Shown here in pieces: positions 48,780-59,900 of a DNA stretch of 64,000 nt (its first letter is position 1; each line of letters opens with the position of its first letter). Where the stretch lies: positions 16,394-80,393 of the forward strand of contig JASANE010018648.1 in assembly GCA_030248225.1 (NCBI GenBank), read 5' to 3'. This DNA comes from Trileptium ribeirensis (lineage: Eukaryota; Nematoda; Enoplea; Enoplida; Thoracostomopsidae). A model generated the notes under the pieces. That model was not told the origin of the DNA, made no database searches, and saw only the letters and a list, made by a program, of their open reading frames with translations. Position numbers and translations under genes: made by a program.

Positions 48780-50330
48780 GGTTTGAAGAATCTCCCACTG
48801 TACTTTGGAAAACATTGTATAATACCGAGCTTTTTTCTGGCCCCAAGTTGAATAATTTAACTTATTTTTGACCGGGAGAAATAATTTGCAATGGGCTTTG
48901 CACGATATAACAACAAGAACGAGACAGTTACTATATATACTTGATTTATGCATATAGTATGTGCTATAAATTTTCCAAATACGCGGCCTCTTACACTACG
49001 GTTTGAAGGATCTCCTATTATACTTTGGGAAACACGGAAATACTTAGCGCCGGCCTCGGGTTTTATAATCTCAAAGTCTCTTATTTAAACCGGTCGAAAA
49101 TTTTGCAATGAAATTACTATAGAACAACAACAACGAGAAAGGAAATGATACTCATCGCATAGAGAACGTGCTATAAATTTTCCAAGATACGCGGCCTCTA
49201 TTACAATACGGTTTGAATCCCTAAGGAATTTTCTCCTATCACACAGTCGGGGAAACACTGTAATTGCTTAGCGGCCGGCCCTGGGTTGTAGCAATTTAAC
49301 TTATTCCTCTGACCGGGAGAAAAATTTACAATGAGTTTGACGATATAACAATAAAAGAACGACAAAGGAACTATTCTTGATTTACTGCATATAGTATGTG
49401 CTATAAATTTTCCAAGACGCGGCCTCTTACACTTACGGGAATGCAAGGATCCTCTCACTATACTTTGGGAACCACTGGTATGCTAGCGCCGGCCCTGGAT
49501 TTGTATAACTCAACTCAATTTTTCGACCGGGAGAAAAAATCGGAAAGGACTTTTTTGACGATATAATAAGAACGAGAAAGGAAACGTACTTGATTTATGC
49601 ATATAGTATGTGCTATAAATTTTCCAAAAACGCGGCTTCTTACACACAGTTTGAGGGATTCACTATAACTTTGGGAAACACTGGTATACTAGCGCCGGCC
49701 CTGGGTTGCAGTAATGTTAACTTATTTTGACCGGGAGAAAAAATTTGCAATGACTTTGACGATATAACAACAAGAACGAGAAAGGAAATGTACTTGATTT
49801 ATAAGCATATAGTACGTGCTATAAAATTTTCCAAATACGGGGCCTCTTACACCACGGTTTGAAGGATTTTCTGCTATACTTTGAGAAACACTGGAATACT
49901 AGCGCCGGCCTTGGGTTGTATAATTTAGCCTCTTATTTAAACTGGTGAAAAAATTTGCAATGACTGACGATATAACAACAAGAACGAGAAAGGAAATGTA
50001 CTTGATATTATGCATATAGGATGTGCTATAAATTTTCCAAATACGCGGCCTCTTACACCACGGTTTGAAGGATCTCCCACTGTACTTTGGGGAAACATTG
50101 GTACACTGAGTTCGGGCCCTGAGTTGTATAATTTAACTTATTTTTGACCGGGAGAAAAATTTGCAATGACTTTGACGATATAACAACAAGAACGAGAAAG
50201 GAAATGTACTTGATTTATAAGCATATAGTATGTGCTATAAATTTTCCAAATACGCGGCCTCTTACACCAGGGTTTGAAAGGATCCCCTCCCGCTATACCT
50301 TTGGGGAAACCCTGGTATCATATAAAATAT
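48780..50330 (-). repeat. ~205-bp satellite, left array (about 7.5 units)
   Basis: The mark CGCGGCCTCT occurs near 48981, 49190, 49418, 49631 (as CGCGGCTTCT), 49838, 50044 and 50253. Spacing is irregular (206-228 bp) because of scattered insertions, unlike the 202-207 bp of the partner array. Confidence 0.9.
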
Positions 50331-51264
50331 ATATGCTCAAAACGGTCAGCGGGAAGCAATCTTTTCACTTTCGATCAAAGAAAACTAGTTAAATTTTCCG
50401 TTCAGTTTAAATATTGGAAATTGGAATTTCTGGAATTTTTTAAAACCTTGCAGTATCTACGTAATATGACTATTACAGCAAGGTTTCATGTTGTCTTTTC
50501 TCATAAAGCTTCTGCCAATGTCAATCTCTGCCATATGTTCTGTGAGTTGAGAGAGCTTTACTAATCCAATAGTAGTTGGAGTGCTGTTGCATTGTAAATA
50601 TGAAGAGTAGGGAAGTCACGGAATTGTAGTAAATTAAAGATAAGATGCCATGGCATTTGATGATGTGAAAATGTGAAAACAACAAATTAAACTCTTTCTG
50701 TTACGCAATCATGATCGTAATGGTCATTTCCGCTCGCCTTAGGCGCACGGGAGGTGGTGAAATAAAATGAGTTAAGAATGGGACCGACCTTTTGTGGTTA
50801 ATCCCCTTACACCCTTTGGGCACGTACGCTAAAAATTTCGTTTAGCTTACTTTGCCCGCAAACGTTTCATCTTGGCTTCCGCCCTATCCACATGTGTTTT
50901 ACCACATCTTGCCCCTCCTGAGACTCAAAATCATTCCCGAGTGCCTGCGAAATGTACCTGTTGACTCCTATGCTGCCATAATGAGCGGTATACGTCTTTT
51001 CACAACATACGCTTTCAGTCTTGTACAGTCGAGTTGAAGACGGTAGTATGGATCTGTTTATATATGTGATATGCATGTAATTTTAGCTTTGTACAGCGAA
51101 TATATATTGGTATTTCTGCGATATTTTTGTGAGTCAAAAGCTTCAGCATATGCAAAATGCAATTAATTCTACACATCTAGCTTAGAAGATCTAATAGTGT
51201 AACATATACCATCAAGTTTGTGTTTGTAAAGCAGCAAAATCAAGGAAAATTAAATCAATTTCGA
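50331..51264 (+). other. Upstream region of the left Hox exon
   Basis: Non-coding and mirrored at 56054-56990. No TATA box or initiator can be assigned with confidence. An in-frame TAG at 51178-51180 precedes the first ATG at 51265. Confidence 0.5.
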
Positions 51265-52976
51265 ATGAATTCCTACATGATTCCCGGTGCATCAAATACT
51301 ATTAGAAGTGGTGACAGTGGCAATTTAGCAATGTACGAAGCACAGCTGATTCAGCAACAACAGCAACTACAACAACAACATCGGCTAGCTGTAGTAAGCC
51401 AGACAGGATATGTCGGTCCAAGCGGTGACCCATCTGACAATGTAATCCCACCACCACCAAATGGTACTATAGGCGGTGGGGTCGGGCACGAAACCTTCGG
51501 ATCGTTTTACAATCATCAGCAACATTTGAACCATCAATATCAGCAACAGCAACATCAGCAGCAGCAGCAATTTTCAAATGTAAGATACAACTCTGTACCA
51601 TTAGCAGTTAGTGGTGGTGGTAATAATAATAGCAATAATAGTAGTAGCAGCAGCGTGGCTCATATCGACCCAAACTATCCGTCGACAGTTGGCGGCCCCA
51701 GTGACTGTAGGATCGCAGCAGCAGCAAACGTTGCAAATAGTGTCATTGCTGATATGATGGATTCGTACTATAGTACCGGAGGTGGTGGTCAATTATCGTC
51801 TGACGCAAGCTGTTATCAAAATACTACTGCTGCGGCTGGTAGTCAGCAGCTGTACACCGTTGGTGGAATCGCTAGTTCAACAGGCGGATCCGGTATGAAT
51901 TTTAATCAATCATTTAATGTTCCACCTGGAGCATCTGGTTCCAGTGCAATGTATCCCCTTCCGGCTGGGTATGTGCGAAGTTCTTCGTCAGCAAGATCTA
52001 TGATGACAGCAGCAGGAGCCAATTCACGTATTCATCCCCATTTGCAGCAGCAACAGCAACATCAATTGCACTTGTCCAAAATGAATTCTAACATTTATAA
52101 CTATACTGATTTCGATAATTCAGCAGTGATAGCTCACCAAGAAAGTCATAATATCGATCCTTCAGATGTGAGTAATATCATCACAAGCACAATTGTCAAC
52201 GTTCCACAACAATGGCAGGCACCATTCAGACAGTGGCGATAGTGGGAGCCATAGCATTCGAATTCAGGAAAGCCCTTTGGACACCCGTTTGCTGCATCAA
52301 AATCCGTCGGTGATAACGCAATCTGCGCGTATCGCTAGATCTGCATCTACAATTGATTATTTATCACCTACACTTAGTAATGAAGACAATAACGTTAAAC
52401 TAACGGTCTCGTGTGCAATGTCGATACCGAATGCATCTGGGGTTTTATTACCGGGTCACAGCGTAGCTGTTCCTAGTCCGTCGCTAGCTTCGAATGGAGC
52501 ACACCTTTCGTTGACTTCTTTTAGCAATACCGGCGGCATTGTTGAACCATTAATGGCTTCCACTAGCAACGAAGCCATGAACGAGCATTCATTGCTCATA
52601 ACTAGTTCAGGTGGTGACATAATTGATAGCAAAAACATTATACAACCACCGTCGAACAGAAACGATTTACAAAAACAACAGCAACAACAATCTTCTAATA
52701 ATCGTAATATTTCAGCAGCCACAAGTGATCTTCACAACAACAACAATAACAGCAACGACTATGACGATGAAGATGATGATGACGATGAAGACGATGAAAG
52801 CCCATCACCAAATAGTTCAACAAGAGACGCGAGCGGGATTGTCTGTGGTGGAGGATCCGGATCCAACGATGCCTCAATCACAAAAACCGGCGATTCCGGC
52901 AGTGGAAACGACTGTGAGGCAACACCCGATACATCGGTCATTCTATCCGTGGATGAAGAAACATTATGGCAGGCGG
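51265..52976 (+). pseudogene. Hox-family first exon (Hox4/Deformed-like), left copy, frame broken twice
   Basis: Hox transcription-factor first exon: N-terminal MNSYMIPG, long low-complexity regions (Gln, Asn, Ser, Gly and an Asp/Glu block), then the Exd/Pbx-binding hexapeptide codons TATCCGTGGATG (52944-52955) and a donor GGGTAAGG at 52977. The first ATG follows an in-frame stop at 51178. As written, the frame is lost at 52173 (an extra T relative to the other copy, which also creates a GTGAGT) and again just before the hexapeptide (an extra T near 52941). YPWM is therefore out of frame with the start. It reads through at the point where the right copy breaks. No homeobox follows. It may be a true pseudogene copy, or the same gene with uncorrected sequencing errors. 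Confidence 0.75.
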
Positions 52977-53144
52977 GTAAGGGGTAAGGAATCGTACATG
53001 TCTTTGTGCTTTTAATCTATTCTGTTACATGCATTTTCCAGTCGCTAGAATAAAGCCTGTAGCCGCAGAAACCAAACATGGTGGTGGAGGAATTTGAAAG
53101 CCGGGGAGGTAGTCCAAATTTGTTATATACTAACAGAAAATGAG

Positions 53145-54172
53145 TGTATCAATTCTCCATCGCAGCAGAAGGACTCCGATTGCAGGAGGGGATTTGATAA
53201 GACTGCTAAAATAACATTGTGTTAAGGAAGCGGTTACCCACTGTCGCTTTGTTTTAGTACTCCCAAATTCAAAAGCGGTTTAGTGGATATCAGCAATGGG
53301 GCTCGTTGGAGTAGGGGGTTTGATGTGATTGTTAACATAATTGTTGTAGGGAAGCGGTTCATCACCCAGTGTGGCTTTGTTTTAGTACGCCGAATTCAAA
53401 TTTTGTGGATATCAATGTCAAGCAAATCAAGGCGGCAGGAATATCTTTTTGTTTGCTATATGTCTTCAACAAAGGAATACGTTCTTAGACAAACGGTAAG
53501 GACATGACATAAGAAACCAATACTACTTGACCTTTATAGACTTACAAAATTATATAATAACAACATATTTATCGCAATTATAAATTGTAAAATAACAGCT
53601 ATTTTATACATATAGAACTATGTCACGGTTTAATTGTAACACGGCTTTCCTTGCATTTAGAGAGTTTTATATGAAAGCTTGTTGAAAATGACAGCTATTT
53701 TAATATATATAAAACTATGTCGCAGTTTAATTGTAACACGGCTTTCCTTGCATTTAGATAGTTTTATATGAAAGCTTGTTGAAAATGACAGCTCTTTTAA
53801 TATATATAAAACTATGTCGCAGTTTAATTGTAATACGGCTTTTCCTCCGCCATTTAACAGAAGTAGTTTTATATGAAAGCTTGTTGAAAATGACAGCTCT
53901 TTTTATACATATATAAAACTATGTCGCAGTTTAATTGTAATACGGCTTTCCTTGCATTTAGAGAGTTTTATATGAAAGCTTGCTGAAAATGACAGCTCTT
54001 TTAATATATATAAAACTTTGACGCAGTTTAATTGTAACACGGCTTTCCTTGCATGTAGAGAGTTTTATATACAAGCTTATTGAAAATAACAGCTATTTTA
54101 ATGTATATAAAATTATGTCACAGTTTAATTGTAACACCGCGTTCCTTGCATTTAGAGGGTTTTATATGCAAA
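53145..54172. repeat. Palindrome spacer with two tandem repeats
   Basis: At about 53220-53440 a ~124-bp unit (GGAAGCGGTT...TTTGTTTTAGTAC) occurs twice. From about 53600 to 54170 a ~96-bp unit (CAGTTTAATTGTAACACGG ... TTTTATATGAAAGC) occurs six times. No homeodomain coding sequence lies here, although it is where the intron and second exon of either Hox copy should continue. Confidence 0.85.
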
Positions 54173-54340
54173 CTCATTTTCTGTTAGTATATAACAAATT
54201 TGGACTACCTCCCCGGCTTTCAAATTCCTCCACCACCATGTTTGGTTTCTGCGGCTACAGGCTTTATTCTAGCGACTGGAAAATGCATGTAACAAGAATA
54301 AATTAAAAGCACAAAGACATGTACGATTCCTTACCCTTAC

Positions 54341-56053
54341 CCGCACTGCCATGATGTTTCTTCATCCACGGATAGATGACCGATGTATCGGGTGTTGCCT
54401 CACCGTCGTTTCCACTGCCGGAATCGCCGGTTTTTGTCATTGAGGCATCATTGGATCCGGATCCTCCACCACAGACAATCCCGCTCGCGTCTCTTGTTGA
54501 ACTATTTGGTGATGGGCTTTCATCGTCTTCATCGTCATCATCATCTTCATCGTCATAGTCGTTGCTGTTATTGTTGTTGTTGTGAAGATCACTTGTGGCT
54601 GCTGAAATATTACGATTATTAGACGATTGTTGTTGCTGTTGTTTTTGTAAATCGTTTCTGTTCGACGGTGGTTGTATAATGTTTTTGCTATCAATTATGT
54701 CACCACCTGAACTAGTTATGAGCAATGAATGCTCGTTCATGGCTTCGTTGCTAGTGGAAGCCATTAATGGTTCAACAATGCCGCCGGTATTGCTAAAAGA
54801 AGTCAACGAAAGGTGTGCTCCATTCGAAGCTAGCGACGGACTAGGAACAGCTACGCTGTGACCCGGTAATAAAACCCCAGATGCATTCGGTATCGACATT
54901 GCACACGAGACCGTTAGTTTAACGTTATTGTCTTCATTACTAAGTGTAGGTGATAAATAATCAATTGTAGATGCAGATCTAGCGATACGCGCAGATTGCG
55001 TTATCACCGACGGATTTTGATGCAGCAAACGGGTGTCCAAAGGGCTTTCCTGAATTCGAATGCTATGGCTCCCACTATCGCCACTGTCTGAATGGTGCCT
55101 GCCATTGTTGTGGAACGTTGACAATTGTGCTTGTGATGATATTCTCACATCTGAAGGATCGATATTATGACTTTCTTGGTGAGCTATCACTGCTGAATTA
55201 TCGAAATCAGTATAGTTATAAATGTTAGAATTCATTTTGGACAAGTGCAATTGATGTTGCTGTTGCTGCTGCAAATGGGGATGAATACGTGAATTGGCTC
55301 CTGCTGCTGTCATCATAGATCTTGCTGACGAAGAACTTCGCACATACCCAGCCGGAAGGGGATACATTGCACTGGAACCAGATGCTCCAGGTGGAACATT
55401 AAATGATTGATTAAAATTCATACCGGATCCGCCTGTTGAACTAGCGATTCCACCAACGGTGTACAGCTGCTGACTACCAGCCGCAGCAGTAGTATTTTGA
55501 TAACAGCTTGCGTCAGACGATAATTGACCACCACCTCCGGTACTATAGTACGAATCCATCATATCAGCAATGACACTATTTGCAACGTTTGCTGCTGCTG
55601 CGATCCTACAGTCACTGGGGCCGCCAACTGTCGACGGATAGTTTGGGTCGATATGAGCCACGCTGCTGCTACTACTATTATTGCTATTATTATTACCACC
55701 ACCACTAACTGCTAATGGTACAGAGTTGTATCTTACATTTGAAAATTGCTGCTGCTGCTGATGTTGCTGTTGCTGATATTGATGGTTCAAATGTTGCTGA
55801 TGATTGTAAAACGATCCGAAGGTTTCGTGCTCCTGACCCCACCGCCTATAGTACCATTTGGTGGTGGTGGGATTACATTGTCAGATGGGTCACCGCTTGG
55901 ACCGACATATCCTGTCTGGCTTACTACAGCTAGCCGATGTTGTTGTTGTAGTTGCTGTTGTTGCTGAATCAGCTGTGCTTCGTACATTGCTAAATTGCCA
56001 CTGTCACCACTTCTAATAGTATTTGATGCACCGGGAATCATGTAGGAATTCAT
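54341..56053 (-). CDS. Hox-family first exon (Hox4/Deformed-like), right copy
   Basis: Minus-strand exon of about 570 codons starting at ATG (complement of 56051-56053) and ending at donor G|GTAAGG (intron from 54340). Hox proteins are DNA-binding regulators of segment identity; this exon gives the N-terminal part. Seen here: MNSYM at the N-terminus (Hox4/Dfd proteins typically start MxSFLMNSY), Gln- and Asn/Ser-rich tracts, an acidic run (near 54520-54555), and in-frame VIYPWMKKHHGSAG at 54341-54380, where YPWM contacts Exd/Pbx. YPWMKK favours Hox4/Deformed over Antp (YPWMR), but the homeodomain, which would decide, is absent. The frame is intact from about 55790 to the donor but broken by +2 near 55832, where the left copy is in frame. 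Class assignment is inference. Confidence 0.8.
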
Positions 56054-56990
56054 TCGAAATTGATTTAATTTTCCTTGATTTTGCTGCTTTACAAACACAA
56101 ACTTGATGGTATATGTTACACTATTAGATCTTCTAAGCTAGATGTGTAGAATTAATTGCATTTTGCATATGCTGAAGCTTTTGACTCACAAAAATATCGC
56201 AGAAATACCAATATATATTCGCTGTACAAAGCTAAAATTACATGCATATCACATATATAAACAGATCCATACTACCGTCTTCAACTCGACTGTACAAGAC
56301 TGAAAGCGTATGTTGTGAAAAGACATATACCGCTCATTATGGCAGCATAGGAGTCAACAGGTACATTTCGCAGGCACTCGGGAATGATTTTGAGTCTCAG
56401 GAGAGGGCAAGATGTGGTAAAACACATGTGGATAGGGCGGAAGCCAAGATGAAACGTTTGCGGGCAAAGTAAGCTAAACGAAATTTTTAGCGTACGTGCC
56501 CAAAGGGTGTAAGGGGATTAACCACAAAAGGTCGGTCCCATTCTTAACTCATTTTTATTTCACCACCTCCCGTGCGCCTAAGGCGAGCGGAAATGACCAT
56601 TACGATCATGATTGCGTAACAGAAAGCGTTTAATTTGTTGTTTTCACATTTCACATCATCAAATGCCATGGCATCTTATCTTTAATTCTACGATTCCGTG
56701 ACTTCCCTACTCTTCATATTTACAATGCAACAGCACTCCAACTACTATTGGATTAGTAAAGCTCTCTCAACTCACAGAACATATGGCAGAGAATGACATT
56801 GGCAGAAGCTTATGAGAAAAGACAACATGAAACCTTGCTGTAATAGTCATATTACGTAGATACTGCAAGGTTTTAGAAAATTCCAGAAATTCAAATTTAC
56901 AATATTTAAACTGAACGGAAAATTTAACTAGTTTTCTTTGATCGAAAGTGAAAAGATTGCTTACCGCTGACCGTTTGAGCATATATATTT
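56054..56990 (-). other. Upstream region of the right Hox exon
   Basis: Mirrors 50331-51264. Contains no recognised gene; a 132-codon minus-strand frame at 56767-57165 runs into the satellite and is not coding. Confidence 0.5.
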
Positions 56991-59900
56991 TATATGATAC
57001 CAGGGTTTCCCAAAGTATAGCGGGAGATCCTTCAAACCGTGGTGTAAGAGGCCGCGTATTTGGAAAATTTATAGCACATACTATATGCTTATAAATCAAG
57101 TACATTTCCTTTCTCGTTCTTGTTGTTATATCGTCAAAGTCATTGCAAATTTTTCTCCCGGTCAAAAATAAGTTAAATTATACAACTCAGGGCCGGAGCT
57201 AGTATACCAATGTTTCCCAAAGTACAGTGGGAGATCCTTCAAACCGTGGTGTAAGAGGCCGCGTATTTGGAAAATTTATAGCACATACTATATGCATAAA
57301 TCAAGTACATTTCCTTTCTCGTTCTTGTTGTTATATCGTCAGTCATTGCAAAATTTTTCACCAGTTTAAATAAGAGCTAAATTATACAACCCAAGGCCGG
57401 CGCTAGTATTCCAGTGTTTCCCAAAGTATAGTGGGAGATCCTTCAAACCGTGGTGTAAGAGGCCGCGTATTTGGAAAATTTATAGCACATACTATATGCA
57501 TAAATCAAGTACATTTCCTTTCTCGTTCTTGTTGTTATATCGTCAAAGTCATTGCAAATTTTTCTCCCGGTCAAAAATAAGTTAAATTATACAACCCAGG
57601 GCCGGCGCTAGTATACCAGTGTTTCCCAAAGTATAGTGGGAGATCCCTCAAACTGTGTGTAAGAAGCCGCGTTTTTGGAAAATTTATAGCACATACTATA
57701 TGCATAAATCAAGTACGTTTCCTTTCTCGTTCTTGTTATATCGTCAAAGTCATTGCAAATTTTTCTCCCGGTCGAAAATAAGTTAAATTATACAATCCAG
57801 GGCCGGCGCTAGCATACCAGTGTTTCCCAAAGTATAGTGGGAGATCCTTCAAACCGTAGTGTAAGAGGCCGCGTATTTGGAAAATTTATAGCACATACTA
57901 TATGCATAAATCAAGTATAGTTCCTTTCTCGTTCTTGTTGTTATATCGTCAAAGTCATTGCAAATTTTTCTCCCGGTCAAAAATAAGTTAAATTATACAA
58001 CCCAGGGCCGGCGCTAGTATACCAGTGTTTCCCAAAGTATAGTAGGAGATCCTTCAAACCGTAGTGTAAGAGGCCGCGTATTTGGAAAATTTATAGCACA
58101 TACTATATGCATAAATCAAGTACATTTCCTTTCTCGTTCTTGTTGTTATATCGTCAGTCATTGCAAAATTTTTCACCAGTTTAAATAAGAGCTAAATTAT
58201 ACAACCCAAGGCCGGCGCTAGTATTCCAGTGTTTCCCAAAGTATAGTGGGAGATCCTTCAAATCGTAGTGTAAGAGGCCGCGTATTTGGGAAATTTATAG
58301 CACATACTATATGCATAAATCAAGTACATTTCCTTTCTCGTTCTTGTTGTTATATCGTCAAAGTCATTGCAAATTTTTCTCCCGGTCAAAAATAAGTTAA
58401 ATTATACAACGCAGGGCCGGCGCTAGTATTCCAGTGTTTCCCAAACTATAGTGAGAGGTCCTTTAAACAATGATGTAAGGCCGCGTATTTGGAAAATTTA
58501 GAGCACATGCATAAATCAGGTACATTTTTTTCTCGTTCCTGTTGTTATATCGTCATAGTCATTGCCAAATTTTTCACCCGGTCAAAAAAGAGTTATATTA
58601 TACAACCCAGGGCCATCACTACTATGCCAGTGTTTTCCCAAGGTATAATGGGAGATCCTACAAACCATAGTGTAAGAGTGGAAATTTTACATCTCATATT
58701 TTATGCATAAATTAAGTACATTTTTTCTCGTTCTTGTTGTTATATCGTCAGTCATTCCCAAATTTTTCATCAGTTTAAAAAATAGTTAAATTATACAACC
58801 CGGGGCTAGCGCTTGTATGCTAATGTTTCCTAAAGTATAATGGGAGATCCTACAAACCATAGTGTAAGAGGCCGCGTATTTGAAATTTCATACCACATAT
58901 TTTATGCATACGTCAAGTTAATTTCTTTTCTCGTCCATGTTGCTATATCGTCAAAGTCATCGCCAAATTTTTCACCCGGTCAAAAAAGAGTTATATTATA
59001 CAACCCAGGGCCGGCGCTAGTATGCAAATGTTTCTCAAAGTATAGTGGGAGTTCCTTCAAACCATGATGTAAGAGGCCGCGTATTTGGAAAATTTATAGC
59101 ACATACTATATGCATAAATCAAGTACATTTCTTTTCTCGTCCTTGTTGATATATCGTCAAAGTCATCGACAAATCTTTCACGAGCTCAAAAATGAGTTTA
59201 ATTATACAACTCGGGGCCATCGCTACTATGCCAGTGTTTTCCCAAGTATAATAGGAGATCCTTCAAACCATATTGTAAGAGGCCGCGTATTAGGAAATTT
59301 TATACCACATATTTTATGCATAAATTAAGTACATTTTTTCTCGTTCTTGTTGTTATATCGTCAGTCATTCCCAAATTTTTCATCAGTTTAAAAAATAGTT
59401 AAATTATACAACCCGGGGCTAGCGCTTGTATGCTAATGTTTCCTAAAGTATAATAGGAGATCCTTCAAACCATAGTGTAAGAGTGGAAATTTTACAGCTC
59501 ATATTTTATGCATAAATCAAGTACATTTCTTTTCACGTTCTTGTTGTTATATCGTCAAAGTCATCGCCAAATTTTTCACGAGCTTAAAAAAGAGTTTAAT
59601 TATACAACCCAGGGCCATCGCTACTGTGCCAGTGTTTTACCAAGGTATAATAGGAGATCCTTCAAACCATAGTGTAAGAGTGGAAATTTTACAGCTCATA
59701 TTTTATGCATAAATCAAGTACATTTCTTTTCAAGTTCTTGTTGTTATATCGTCAAAGTCATCGCCAAATTTTTCATCAGTTTAAAAAATAGTTAAATTAT
59801 ACAACCCGGGACTAGCGCTTGTATGCTAATGTTTCCTAAAGTATAATAGGAGATCCTTCAAACCATAGTGTAAGAGTGGAAATTTTACAGCTCATATTTT

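Larger units (their letters stand above)
48775..53144 (+). repeat. Left arm of a large palindrome
   Basis: This ~4.37-kb segment is the reverse complement of about 54173-58465. It includes seven satellite units, the Hox upstream region, the Hox exon and about 170 bp beyond its donor. Individual satellite units match in mirrored order with unit-specific variants (for example CGCGGCTTCTTACACACAG at 49631 against its complement near 57650), so the arms are copies of one locus. The arm carries many more small indels than its partner. Confidence 0.9.
54173..58465 (-). repeat. Right arm of the large palindrome
   Basis: Reverse complement of 48775-53144; the match starts sharply at ACTCATTTTCTGTTAG. 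Exonic parts are about 99 percent identical between arms, the satellite parts less so. Beyond about 58465 the satellite continues without a left-side counterpart. Confidence 0.9.

Noticed and set aside
53145..54172. A homeobox exon in the spacer
   Set aside because: No frame on either strand encodes the helix-3 pattern (KIWFQNRR) or related homeodomain motifs; the spacer is tandem repeats and AT-rich DNA.
54376..54622. Plus-strand serine-, cysteine- or histidine-rich frames opposite the Hox exon
   Set aside because: Shadows of the low-complexity Hox coding sequence in other frames.
50500..57000. miR-10, which usually lies near Hox4/Deformed
   Set aside because: I looked for the mature core CCCTGTAGATCC on both strands and did not find it in the window.
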